Shown here in pieces: positions 23,297 to 34,295 of a stretch of 64,000 nucleotides of DNA. The translations under genes and the position numbers were made by a program. Each line of letters starts with the position of its first letter. Position 1 is the first letter of the stretch. The DNA is from Nemertoderma westbladi (taxonomy: Eukaryota; Xenacoelomorpha; Nemertodermatida; Nemertodermatidae), in assembly GCA_032718475.1 (NCBI GenBank), contig JAUCBJ010001232.1:1-64000 (forward strand), written 5' to 3'. Under the pieces are notes generated by a model. The model was not told the DNA's origin. It worked only from the letters and a program-made list of their open reading frames with translations, and made no database searches.

Positions 23297-24730
23297 CTAC
23301 GGGAGTGAAGGTGGCTCTCTTCTCCTCACAAGCACGCTGGTACTTGAGGCATTTGGCAGCCTCTGATTCTGCACTGAAGATGTGTTATGTCCATGGTATG
23401 ACTGGGTGTCGAGGTTCATAACCTTGAAATCAAACAACGCCTCAGTCTGTGGCCGCCACACACCCCGTACTCTCAGATCAGCACGAAGACCTGGGTTACC
23501 ACTCCCTACATCTGCCTCGTGAATCACTGGAACTCTGGGAAAGCCAATGAAGCGAGCCCACCATGAGCATCCCATACCTCGTTATGGCGATGTATCACTA
23601 AACCACCAGTCTTGCAGTTTAGCGCTTGATCCACAGAGAATGGAGAGCTACAGCCATCACAATGAGCTGGGAGCGCCTCTAGTGGGAGAGCATAACTCAG
23701 AGCTATTTGGTCGTGGAACTCCTGAGCCGACAGGTTAAAGTGTTGTTGTTCGATGGTAAAAACTGTTAGCCATGCTGAGGTTTTGCTCTCAACCGCCCTC
23801 CTGACCGCTGCCAACTTATTTGGCTGCGATTCTTGAAAAGATGACATCAGCTGATCTTAAAGTTGTGCATCCTCTTGCTGCTATTCTGCTCTGCTGCTAT
23901 ATTTGCTCTGCTGCCCCCTTGTCCCGCTCATGGACTACAAGGATGGACTTCGAAGGTTCAGGGTAATATCCATTTCCAGGACCCCGGTTGATGAGATCAA
24001 CCAACCAGGAGCGCAGAGCAGCTAACCGAGCACCATTGCCCACATCATCAGCATACCAGTTCTGTCATATTCCGTTATAACGAATTAAAATAATTGAATT
24101 ATAATATCATAAGTATAATATTTAAATCTCAAATGAAATAAAGTAACTAAAATTTTTCACAAAGATTTCATAAATTAACTTTAGTCCTAATTGTAATTGC
24201 CACAGAGCGAATTAATTTCCCCATACACAATATCCCTATGATATAATGTTATACCCAATAACCACTGGATAAAGTACTTCAGTTGGTGTTCAGTATTAAT
24301 ATAAAGAGTTATTAGTTCGCATTGCGGATACCTGTGAAATGGGAATTCCCTCTAATAAACAATATTGTAGTTAATCTTAAAGATTGTTGATTGTATAAAC
24401 AATCATTACAAGTTCTGGGCTAAGTCGGGGCGGCGCAGTTGTCGAATCAGTGGAAGCACAGCGCAGGCGTATAAATTCATGGTGAGTGGGTCGCCTTGTG
24501 TGGTTCCCTCTCTGGACATCATCCCATCCACGCACTATATCAGCATCGCCTGGCCACAGCAGGAGTTAAATGGGAAGCAAGAGCAGGATGGCCACATTAT
24601 ACGGGAGTTCCACAGACTGGCAACCCTGTTCACTGAATTGGACTCATCATGAGCATCTACAAGGAGTACTCCCCAACCAGGTCCTGCATTTGTGTCAAAC
24701 AAACGACGAAATGCGTGGATTGACCCTTCA
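23297..24730 (-). pseudogene. RT / zinc-knuckle / nuclease retroelement, degenerate
   Basis: Read from 24,730 downward: a decayed RT motif A (VDAHDESNSVNR), motif B (REGTTQGDPLTM) and LPLIRQL. After an AT-rich interruption at about 24,066-24,409 comes motif C (WYADD) with GPGNGYYPEPSKS. Then 23,847-23,524 encodes CDGCSSPF...LNC...RHNE and 23,575-23,297 encodes LRVRGVWRPQTEALFDFKV, a PD-(D/E)XK-like core. The domain order and wording match the element at 58-60 kb, so the two are paralogous copies. The zinc-knuckle histidine seen there is Q here. Several stops and frame changes make it inactive. Confidence 0.8.
24066..24409. mobile_element. AT-rich insertion splitting the RT between motifs B and C
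   Basis: RT homology stops after RRPDLAQNL (about 24,410) and resumes at NWYADD (about 24,065). In the 58-60 kb copy these segments are adjacent. The intervening 344 bp or so is AT-rich and lacks ORFs. I saw no clear terminal repeats, so the class is unknown and the boundaries are approximate. Confidence 0.5.
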
Positions 24731-24834
24731 ATTAAAAGGCACGATTTAATTAATTAATTCGCTAATGTTGCGTTATATATATATATGTTCCCCGAATACC
24801 AAACATGGTAAATTATTAGGTGCTAGTAATTTGG

Positions 24835-25505
24835 TTATTTTTTTCGCACAGTATTGCATAGCAATACTGACCGAAAAATTGAATGACGAATAGTCACAAG
24901 TTCAGTGTTGGCCAGTCTGGTGCTCCATTCGGAAGGGTGAGAAATCACAAGTCGGGACCAAGCCTTTAGCTTCTCAATGGGTGGATATGCCCACATGGGA
25001 TCATCGCAGTGTATACCCACGGGGTCTTGTGCCGATAGCTGTTGGAGCTGAATTAGAAGGTCCAGGTGGCAACCCAGACGCTCTATGCGAGCAGTGGCGC
25101 CGTGCTACCCATCTGAGAAACCAACGATACCGCCTTGCAGGAAGAGCAGTACGGCGCAAGTTGGTACATGCTCTAGCAGTGGAGACCCGTGCATTGGCTG
25201 AGGGTCGTCAGCCCTCGGAAAGATTGATCATTTGTGAAGTTCTGTTGCTTCAGGGAGGTCCTCACATACAGAGTGGACAAGACATCCGATTACTCTTGGA
25301 GCGACGCCTAGTACATTGGACTGCTGGAGAGGTAAAATGCCTGCTTGTAGATGCAGAACGTCTTGATGCCCAGTTTGGGCGCTTGGTGTGCGAGGTACTC
25401 CATCTTGTACCAGGGATAAAGAACACACTATTCGGGTCTTCACCAAACTCAGGTGCATGCAGCTATTATTCTTTCTGGCAACAGGCTAAGACAGTAAGAG
25501 CTTAG
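24835..25505 (-). pseudogene. probable N-terminal part of the same retroelement
   Basis: Continuing upstream on the minus strand from the RT, frames with coherent leucine-rich text (HLDLLIQLQQLSAQ, then DDPMWAYPPIEKLKAWSRL) appear in pieces separated by stops. The opposite strand also has a 174-codon open frame (24,981-25,505), so which strand was coding is not certain; the orientation of the RT favours minus. No domain is recognised. Confidence 0.3.
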
Positions 25506-25665
25506 TAAAATAAGTCTACTATAAATCGAGACTCTGAATTTTAACTAGGTATTGGAAAATATCATGGTTCAGGCCTTTATCATGTTGGAAAATCTCCACA
25601 CTTTATTTTTCATAAAATCCCACCCGCTTTGATCACGTATGCTGCTTTACGCTAAAGAATAATCT

Positions 25666-26394
25666 TTGAATAATGCTGGAATTGTGCTATTGGAGACACT
25701 TACAATCTTTACTTATATTATTAGAGGGAAAGCAATGTTTGTTTTCTTCGTCAATTTAGTCCAGGTATTACGGCTCAAAAGTCCAGGCTCAAAAGATGGT
25801 ATGCTTGAGCATGTGGATGACTTCTGTTACCTGGGATCATGGATCCGGAAGTCATGTGAGGACCTTCGAATACGTAAGGGAAAGGCATGGGCAGCCTTGA
25901 ATAGACTTTCCAGGATTTGGAAGTCACCGAAAATTAATCGGAATCTTAAGGTCCGATTATTTAGAGCACCAGTAGTTCCAGTACTCCTTTATGGGAGTCC
26001 ATGCTGGGCTCTAACTGCTGAGGACACCAAATCTCTGGATGGCACATTCACAAGAATGCTACGCCGGGTTTCATTGTATCAAGTACAATGCACACATCTC
26101 CAACCAGACACTATATAACATTGGGGGTGTCTCATTGGTCCCCCAAGCTTGACACTAGAACGAAATCGCCTCCGCTTTGCAGGACATTGCTTTCGCCGTG
26201 AGGACCAGCCAGTGCATAACCTTGTACTTTGGCAGCCTCATGGAGTGAATAAGCATGGTGGACAGCCCATGACTTTCTTGAGACGCATCTTAAAGGACAC
26301 TGGCCTTGAAGATGCGGATGATCTAGCAAATGTCATGGGTGATAGGGAGTTGTGGCGGTGCAATTTTGTCGATAAGCCGGCACAGCATTCTTAA
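25666..26394 (+). pseudogene. RTE-like LINE, C-terminal fragment with one in-frame stop
   Basis: From about 25,790 the translation matches the C-terminal third of the 20-22 kb LINE (DFCYLGSWIRKS...RKGKAWAALNRL; LYGSPCWALT) and then continues beyond the point where that copy is cut: RLRFAGHCFRREDQPVHNL and LWQPHG..KHGGQPMTF, typical of the RTE-type tail. A TAA at 26,117-26,119 interrupts an otherwise open frame. The first part (25,666-25,780) is not clearly homologous. RT motifs A to C are absent. Confidence 0.85.
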
Positions 26395-26431
26395 AAATGC
26401 AGCAGGAATGCAGCATGCCGATCCTTGCAGT

Positions 26432-26700
26432 AGTAGTAGTATTACGCACACCAAAGGACTTATTTCCAGTCCTGTCCCCGGAACTATACTAACTACAGAA
26501 CACGGAACTATAGAGGAAATTGGTACTCATTAACTACCATTTGAGGATGCTCAATGCTGAGATGCGCCCTGCATGGCTAGTTCCTTTAAAGTATTAATTC
26601 CGAAACAAAAACTCCCCAAAACTCCGTGGATTGAACCCACGACATCCGGCCAGAGAGATGTGAATTCAAGGAAAAAGGTACTACTCCAAGTACTCTTGGT
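26432..26700 (-). mobile_element. tRNA-derived SINE, second copy
   Basis: On the minus strand the head near 26,700-26,615 has a B-box-like 'gggttcaatccac'. The body contains 'gtactggt'-type and 'aactatag' blocks shared with 5,945-6,185, and the 3' part 'ctggaaataagtc' and 'gtgcgtaat' is shared with 53,566-53,600. It ends in (ACT)n, a simple tail. It abuts the LINE fragment on its left and the MCCC2 exon on its right. Confidence 0.7.
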
Positions 26701-26790
26701 CCGTTTATAGGCCTATAATGAACAACGTACCCCCGCATCCATAGTGGTCAAATCGACCGTTGCAAACAGTCGATGCAAACATTACCAAAC

Positions 26791-27363
26791 CTGGTGATTC
26801 CGACACGATTCCGCTATGGACTGGGCCCGCAGTTGCTTCTCTAGAGTTATCGGGTAGATTGATCCAGCCTTGACCGTGGCGTCGTTGCAGAACAGCATGC
26901 ATTCGGTTCCGGCTATCCTCCCGATGCCGACTACGGACCCGGCGCACGGGATGTCCTCGCCTTCGTACAGATCGTACCCAGCCAACGGCGAGAGTTCCAA
27001 GAAGGCGGTCCCCGTGTCCAGTAAACGATTGACCCTCTCGCGAACTAACAACTTGCCCTGTTTAATGTGCCGTTGTTTCGCCTTCTCCCCTCCCCCGTTG
27101 CAAACAAGCTTTACCTTCTCCTTAAGATCGTCGACTACGACTTTCATAGAGGAGAAATTCTCCTCGTATATTTGCGAGGTGGTGTCCACAGTGTCAGGGA
27201 TAACCGTGAGATATCTACGAGACTCGACTAAACCTTTCCGTGTTAACATTCCATCCGGTAACGGTGATGTTTTCGTCAGTGCCACTGAACTACAATACGC
27301 CTTGCGATGACGCATTGATTTCAAACGAGATCGACAGTTTGGAATGTAAAGTGTTATACGCAT
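26791..27363 (-). CDS. MCCC2: methylcrotonoyl-CoA carboxylase beta subunit, first exon
   Basis: The 191 codons match the N-terminal part of the carboxyltransferase (beta) subunit of mitochondrial 3-methylcrotonyl-CoA carboxylase, which acts in leucine breakdown. Residues 1-25 are basic and hydroxylated like a mitochondrial presequence. The family text begins near residue 66: GGGEKAKQRHI (90-100), GKLLVRERVNRLLD (103-116), FLELSPLAGYDLY (121-133), GIGRIAGTECM (147-156), NDATVKAGSIYP (160-171) and EKQLRAQSIA (175-184). The ORF then ends VW-stop. A donor CAG/gtttgg at 26,791/26,790 fits splicing there. The remaining two thirds of the protein is not visible at lower coordinates, which are filled with retroelements, so the next intron is very long or the locus is a broken partial copy. 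PCCB is the nearest alternative but fits less well. Confidence 0.88.
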
Positions 27364-28029
27364 TTTGAATTGTTAATTACTATGCCTACATAGTCTTCTT
27401 GTGGTGCTGTTTGCGGAATGCGGATATACTACATGATTTTAGCCATTAAGTTAGCCACCAATATAATTTACTCTTTTAAAAATCCCGCCCTTACTAATCG
27501 TTATATTTCAACCAATGAATGTTGTTCAAATACTAATATTGTAATGGGGGGTTGGTTGGGGGCTAAGGATTCTAGTGTAGTAGTTAAGTTTCAGTTAAAT
27601 TTTCCATGATTGTGTAATATAAAGTTGTAATATTTCTTTGTATGGATATTATAATACCCAAGCAACATATTAATATTCACCGACTGAAATATATTCAATT
27701 TTACCGATTAATTTAACCAATTAAAATATTATATTTTATATAAAACAAGTAATTTATTAATTTTTACCCGCGGCCGCCGCCTTGATTGATATTTCAAATT
27801 CATACAATTTCTCCTATGTGAACAAAGTCATAATGTGTGCCACATATACATTTGAAAAATAGGCCTAAGTGTGTTCAAAGGTAAGGCGAGGTTGACTAAT
27901 CAATAAAAAATTGTCGTTCCCTTATTGAGACTTTTTTTTTAACCCAAATTGATTGACATTTGGTACACATGTATAGAATTGGTGGATAAAAAAATTTCAA
28001 AAAATGTTTTAATTTTTATCATAATTAAC
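27364..28029. other. non-coding, MCCC2 upstream region
   Basis: No ORF with recognisable similarity. It should hold the MCCC2 promoter (minus); no clear TATA box placement was found. Confidence 0.4.
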
Positions 28030-28406
28030 ATGGAAAGCTGGTCATGGAAGGATTCCAAATATGTAACGCAATTTGAATTTCGTTGGAAAATAGCTGAGAT
28101 ATGGGCGTTCAAATTTTGCATGGTTTTGCACCTATGCGAGGCTATTTTATTCTATTTAATAAATGCATCATAATCTGGAATATTTTGTTCATCCAAATAT
28201 GTAGCTGGGCAACAATGCATTACTATTCATTGCTATTCGTACATTTAAAACGTGTTCCAGAATATGTATTATTTATTAAATATAATAAAATAGCCTCGCG
28301 CAGATGCAAAACCATGAAACATTATAACGCTCATATCTCAGCTTTTTTTTCAACGAAATTCAAATTGTGTTACATATTTGGAATCCTTGCATGACCAGCT
28401 TTCCAT
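28030..28406. repeat. 377-bp hairpin-forming foldback element
   Basis: The arms of about 140 bp at 28,030-28,170 and 28,265-28,406 are near-perfect reverse complements. The left begins 'atggaaagctggtcatgg' and the right ends 'gaccagctttccat', with a central spacer of about 95 bp. There is no coding content and no clear target duplication, so it may be a MITE or foldback element. The RNA would form a long duplex. Confidence 0.88.
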
Positions 28407-28434
28407 TGGTACCAACTAACAGCTATAAGGTAGA

Positions 28435-29225
28435 AGAATAAAAATAAATATTCTGGCTCACCCAGTCAGTGGTCGGGAGGTGAAACTATCTCTGTTTCAA
28501 ATTTCATGCAATCTCATTAACATTTGAAAAAAATTAGGGGGGGGGGGGAGGCGTGTCAATTACGACACTATATTCTGTGACATGGTGTATATTGTGCTGT
28601 TATAATTTAATCTGCAATGTACAACTCGCGTTCAATATTTACAGCTTTAAGTGATATATATATTTGAATAAAAATATATACAAAGACTAGTATAGTTTTT
28701 CCCATAATATTTGGTATTTAAATATTTTAAATTCTAACTATTATTTGATTACAGGAAGTGTTGCCTCCGTTGTTCTTTCTTGGCGGTCTGCCCTGCTTGG
28801 CTTCCTTCGTTGTTGTCTGTCTCCTTCAGCACAACAACGACTGGGACCCGGTTGCCATGGCAGCGCAGCGACTGTGGTCACTATCTCTTGATTTAGTGAC
28901 AAAGACTCGATCCGACAAAAGTTCGAGACTATTTGACGAACAAACGGAATCTCTACTACCAACCTCGTGATTGGTTCGTTCAGTACTGTTTCTATAGAGA
29001 CTCACAGATTGGTTAATTTATTTTTTTTTTCCTTTCGATTTAACAATATCAAGTTTTTTTAACGAATATAACGCACTCTAAGTGAATTTTAAAACTTTCA
29101 CCTAAGAATATAATTTTACTATGTCGTGGATTATAGTGTCTTTTTGCAGTGGATAGATTTTGCAGAGATAGTTTCATCTCCTCCCTCCTAACTGGGTGCG
29201 CCTGAATTTTTATTTTTGCTTTTAA
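28435..29225. repeat. inverted-repeat pair bracketing a possible exon
   Basis: The left block, 'aataaaaataaatattctgg' then 'cacccagt', 'gggaggtgaaactatctctg', is mirrored on the opposite strand at 29,155-29,225 (plus strand 'cagagatagtttcatctcct', 'actgggtgcgcc', 'tttttattttt'). The pairing is imperfect over about 50-70 bp. It could be the ends of one 0.8-kb element or two separate inverted copies. Confidence 0.5.
28755..28970 (+). CDS. possible terminal exon of a membrane protein
   Basis: A good acceptor ('ctaactattatttgattacag', ending 28,754) is followed by 71 open codons and TGA. The translation starts with a hydrophobic segment of about 20 residues (PPLFFLGGLPCLASF then VVVCLL), typical of a last transmembrane helix, followed by a 47-residue polar tail ending LLPTS. 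No family is recognised. Upstream exons were not found and the segment lies between inverted repeats, so it may be a captured exon fragment. It is too short to be certain that it is coding. Confidence 0.35.
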   Translation, partial: EVLPPLFFLGGLPCLASFVVVCLLQHNNDWDPVAMAAQRLWSLSLDLVTKTRSDKSSRLFDEQTESLLPTS

Positions 29226-30618
29226 TCTTTACTCTTTAGCTACAAGCGTTTAAAAAAGTTATCCGTCTCCGTTGATATTGTACCAGTTATACTGTTTTAT
29301 TCTTCAACCTTATGAATTTCTTTGAAAACTCGCCGCGTTCAGGCGTCCGAATGTTGCATGTTTTAGCATCTGCGCTAGCTGCTTCGGTTGGTCATGTATC
29401 GTATGTTTAAGTCAGTCTACTTTTCTTTCCGGTAAATACATTTTTTATTTATAAATATTTAATTTAAAGTTCAGTTAATATTTATTTTATTTATTTATTA
29501 GTGTAAATTTATTTTTATCGCCCAGTATTAATATTTGTTTCGGAACCAAACCATAGTGAGGCGAACGACTCTGCACCTTAGCATGCAGTTAATACTGGGT
29601 ACCTTTATTTCGTGTAAATAATGTCGGCCAAATGTATACAATTTATTTATTTTCGTTGTTATTTATTTTTATATCTTTTTTGTTTATTAAAAAAAAATCT
29701 GTAAGATATTTTCACAGAAAGAACCAGCTTGAAAGGGATACTGGACTTAGGAGAAACGAAATAGCTACAACTACGGAGAATCGGGAAGCTTTACTTTACA
29801 GTTTAGTAGCAATTTGTTCAAACTCCACCTTGTTGCTTGCTAATACTAATCTTTAACTTTAGGTTTCACTTGTGTAAAGGAGATTTTCTGAATTCTTTCG
29901 ATTCTTAATTTTTGAGTCGTGATTTTTTCACCCAGTTATCTAATTAATTATCTATAATTTATTGCGTGAAATAGATTAAATGTTACACTGGTTGGTGAGT
30001 ATAGTCCCGCTCTGGTCCCAAGCTCGAATTCTTGTCCCAGAATTAATTTGTGTCACTCTGTGTCGTTATGCTTCTATTAGAGCATAAGGTACACCCTCAT
30101 TGCCAATGCGATAAAATTATTTTAGAATTAATTATTTAATTAAAATTATTTCGTTTTCGTGTGCGTTGTTTGTGAATATTTAGTTAGAGTGTAATATTAT
30201 AATATCTATGTTACTGCTGAGTTTGTGCATTCGATTTGGCGTGTTAATTAATTTATTAAATATGTGTTGTTTATATGTGATTATTTTTTGGGATTTATTT
30301 GTATATTATTCTCTATTACCGTGTAAATAGATTTCAATATTGTTTATAACTATTTACTTACTTTTGTGTGTAAAATCGCACTTTTTTCAGATCCGTGTGT
30401 TTTGTGATACGAACGAACTTAGTGATTGGTAAAAAATAAGGACACGAGAATAATAACAAAGTAGTGTGCTACATACAGGTAGTATGAAATTGTTTAAAAA
30501 TTTTAACATTCTGAAACCGTTTTGGATGAATAAAAGCATGCTCTAAAAAACCTCCGAATTGACAGAACATCAAATTAGAAAAGTTTTTAATCTAATATCA
30601 TCAAATTACATTACAGCC
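29226..30618. other. AT-rich non-coding
   Basis: No gene or element recognised. A small inverted pair, 'cccagtattaat' (29,522) and 'ttaatactggg' (29,588), is noted. Confidence 0.4.
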
Positions 30619-30851
30619 AGTGGGGTAGGTGTAATAAAACGCGGATCCGGATCCGGATTCCAAAATTATCAATTAAGGGAAAGGAGCAGGTTACAGTGGC
30701 ACGTTATTTTAACCAAAACAATAAACTAAAGTCAATAGAACAGGTTATAGTTTTATTTTTGGGAGTTATAAAAATGTAAAAAAAAAATCGACTTCCGTTG
30801 GGACAATGTTAAATGTAGAATCCGGATCCGCGTTTTACTCTGACCCCCACT
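30619..30851. mobile_element. 233-bp MITE-like inverted-repeat element
   Basis: The left end 'agtggggtaggtgtaataaa' followed by 'acgcggatccggatcc' is mirrored at the right end, where the plus strand reads 'gaatccggatccgcgtttta' then 'ctgacccccact'. The left arm has one extra 'ggatcc' unit. No ORF and no clear target duplication were found. Confidence 0.65.
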
Positions 30852-32866
30852 CAAGTCAAAAGTTATCCAAATTGTAGCGTTCTATGCACCGGTACAGTCG
30901 GATAATGTATAAACCTGTATGAAAGCTGTTTAAATACTAACAGCGATAAGTAGTGTTGAAATTGTGAAATATAATATTCGTAATTCCTAAATGAATGAAT
31001 TTATGGGTTGGAGACTCGTGTGGGGAGCACCAAATACTGCAATCTTAGCTAATCCAACTGAAAATCGCCTCTAAACTAGTACTCAATAGGATTAGGACTT
31101 ATTATAGACTCACAGGATCAAAGCAAGATAAAATGTAATAGACCTTGGAATACTGTTTTTTTTTCTTCCTTATTTGATCTTTTACTCTGTTTGTTTATGG
31201 TTTCACTTATTTTTGAGATTAAGTTTCTATTACGTTCGGACATTTGATATAAAATAAAATACATACCGACGATTTTGTGACACGTGTTTTTATCGCTCTC
31301 TAAGGCCATTTCCTCCTTTGTTTAGTTCTATTTGTGATCGTCACCGTGATCGTGATCGTGATCACCGTGATCGTGATGTATTTTTTATTTTCAATCCTTT
31401 ATGGTGTGACTGACTATTTCTCATACATTCTGTATAGTAAATTATGAATTCAATATTATTTGCTACTATATATTTTGGTATTTTGTATTATTACTATTAA
31501 TTTAATTTATATGTATTGCTAATATTTATTTATTAGTAGGTAAGTTATAATATTATTGAATTATTTTATTGATTATGTAGTTTTTATTAATTTGGTAAAA
31601 CATAAAGGGTCGCCTAGGGTCTATATCGGGCACCTCTTATTATTACTGGAAGTCAATAAATAATCTCTGTGGAGAACAAACTAATACTTGATATTTTCAT
31701 GTCTTTTAATATGAAACATAGATTGTTTCGCAGCCCTGTGTTTACCGGATAGCCAAAATCGTTTTCAGTTTAAAACTTTTTTTTAATAAAGTCTATCATA
31801 CTCATTTATCTTTGGCGTCTCCATACAATGAGCTACACACTATCGGTTAACTTGGAAAATGTTTTCAAGATAATATTTAATTATTCATATGGAACTATTA
31901 ATTGATGGTATTTTAAAGAAAAACCTAGTTGGTCGTATTATAATAACAATCCATTCACAAATAAAAGAACAGCGTTTTTTTTTAAATATTTTAGTTAGAT
32001 TTATAGATAAAAATCACAAATTCTAATTTTTTTATAACCAGTTTAGAAATAGTTATAAAACTAAATATTGGAAATAGATAATCGAAAAATATCAATTTTC
32101 TGCACAATTTCAAATTCAAACATTGATGAATTCAAATGTTACCAACATTAACCAGTCCATGTTATGCCATACCACCCACTTCAACTCATCGCTATAACAA
32201 CAAATAAACCTCATATTTGGATCGAAATACCCTCACATTTTGGATGTTGTTGTTTCTTTAGTCGGCATTGGTAATGGAAACCTCATCCACGATGAGGTGT
32301 CCATTCCGCGACAACTTCCTCGACTTCTTCCATTCTCACTAAAAAGTTGTAAATTTGGAAGGTTGCTACATGTGATTGGTTTGTTTCTGCCAACCGATTC
32401 ACTGACCGATGGCCTAAGATCCACCTGACGCCATGGTGATATTTAAATATTTTAAATATGTAGTACATTAATTTTCTACAGAAATCAAGTAGAATACAAG
32501 TAATACTCAGCAATGCATTGCCTTCAATGTTGATATTTTCAAAATTCGCCCTTCTAATTTGTCTTGTGGTACAAAATTGCAATTTTCTAATTTTTTTCGA
32601 TTCGTTTAACAATTTTCTCAATGAACATTTTGCTATTGCGAGCTTTTAACTGTCTTCGGTTGATTCCATTCCCTATCGTTTACACCGTAATGGCATATAC
32701 TCTGAATATAATAAATCATAATATATCTTTAAATTATAATCATTTATTGTACAGTAAAAAATAAATAAAATAAAAAATACTTTCCAAATTTTTTTATAGA
32801 ATATATTTGCATATATTCATTCGCATGTGATATGTGTTGAATATATGCAATATTTTCCAGCTAAAT
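30852..32866. other. AT-rich non-coding, 3' side of the mucin-like gene
   Basis: It includes a (GTGATC)-type simple repeat at 31,335-31,378. At 32,743-32,748 'tttatt' is AATAAA on the minus strand, about 120 bases past the mucin-like stop codon, and could be its polyadenylation signal. ORFs near 32,240-32,620 show no domain. Confidence 0.45.
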
Positions 32867-34295
32867 CTATTTAAAGGTACTTGTAACTTTGTCCTCATAT
32901 GCTGACTGCGGTTCACTAAAGTCAATAACCACATGGGGTCGGTATTCATCCAAGTCCGTGGTTTCCACTACATCATCTCTATCATTGTCGAAAGATAAAT
33001 TATCTACACCACCAGCATTATAATCAGTCTCATCGTCTATAGTAACTAACTGACTATTTATCTTTACTTCGTCGGTCTGGCTATCTCCAGTGAATGTGCC
33101 CAACTTGGGAATAAAGGTACCACCCGCTGCCTCACTCAGTTTTATATTTCTAAAGTTTGTGTACATGTTTCGGTTCTCCGCAATTCTACCGTTCAGTTCA
33201 GACTCGTCAATGAATCCCACGAACCCCGTAGTTTTATTGAACCCCACAGACGTCTCCTCACGTCTGCCTGAGGTTCTCTTCATAAAGACTACTAGGCCGA
33301 TTATTACAAGTAAAAGTACCAATCCGCCACCGACCGAACTTCCGATTATTATTCCTAATATTTGGGGTTCTGGTGTTGACGCCTCAGTTGATGATGATGT
33401 TGAGATGAATATTTTTAATGAGGTATTCTCAGCTTGTGATGTTGGTGTGTTTGTTACGGAAGTGGTTGACGCTCCGGGTGTTGTTGATGTTCCGGGTGTT
33501 GTTGACGTTCCGGATATGGTTGGAGTTCCGGATGTGGTTGGAGTTCCGGATGTGGTTGGAGTTCCGGATGTGGTTGGAGTTCCGGATGTGGTTGACGTTC
33601 CGGATGTGGTTGGAGTTCCAGATGTGGTTGGAGTTCCGGATGTGGTTGGAGTTCCGGATGTGGTTGGAGTTCCGGGTGTGGTTGGATGTTCCGGGTGTGG
33701 TTCGATGTTCCGGATGTGGTTGGACGTTCCGGGTGTGGTTGGACGTTCCGGATGTGGTTGGAGTTCCGGATGTGGTTGGAGTTCCAGATGTGGTTGGAGT
33801 TCCGGATGTGGTTGAAGTTCCGGATGTGGTTGGAGTTCCGGATGTGGTTGGAGTTCCGGGTGTGGTTGAAGTTCCGGATGTGGTTGGAGTTCCGGATGTG
33901 GTTGGAGTTCCGGATGTGGTTGGAGTTTCGGATGTGGTTGGAGTTCCGGATGTGGTTGGAGTTTCGGGTGTGGTTGGAGTTTCAGATGTGGCTAAAGTTT
34001 CAGATGTGGTTGAAGTTTCAGATGTGGTTAAAGTTTCAGATGTGGTTGAAGTTTCAGATGTGGTTAAAGTTTCAGATGTGGTTAAAGTTTCAGATGTGGT
34101 TAAAGTTTCAGATGTGGTTAAAGTTTCAGATGTGGTTAAAGTTTCAGATGTGGTTAAAGTTTCAGATATGGTTAAAGTTTCAGATGTGTTTAAAGTTTCA
34201 GATGTGGTTGAAGATTCGGTCGAAGTTGTTGATGAGGCGGTATCTGCTTTGCAAATATCAACCATGAGTAACAGTAACAAGACTAAGGACTTCAT
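32867..34295 (-). pseudogene. mucin-like type I membrane protein with frame-shifting repeat
   Basis: The start is ATG at 34,295-34,293, where a signal peptide begins (MKSLVLLLLLMVDICKA). Then come about 35 units of 18 bp encoding six-residue Thr/Ser repeats, first TTSETL-like and then TTSGTP-like, a dense O-glycosylation substrate. The lower part encodes a linker, a transmembrane helix at 33,360-33,290 (ILGIIIGSSVGGGLVLLLVI, then IGLVVF) with the stop-transfer MKR, and a 137-residue acidic tail ending STFK at 32,867. Four units at about 33,675-33,755 are 19 bp instead of 18, a net shift of +1. Read literally, the signal-peptide frame therefore leaves the membrane-anchor frame, passes through His/Asn/Arg-rich text and stops at 33,429. 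The rest is intact and intron-free, so a recent slippage, an allele or an assembly error is as likely as a dead gene. No family is recognised for the tail. Confidence 0.75.

Noticed and set aside
24981-25505. 174-codon plus-strand ORF as a separate host gene
   Set aside because: It has no recognisable domain and lies opposite text that fits the upstream part of the minus-strand retroelement.
26870-27310. 146-codon plus-strand ORF opposite MCCC2
   Set aside because: It is the complementary shadow of the MCCC2 exon.
29522-29598. Small inverted pair 'cccagtattaat / ttaatactggg'
   Set aside because: The arms are only 11-12 bp in AT-rich sequence, too short to call an element.
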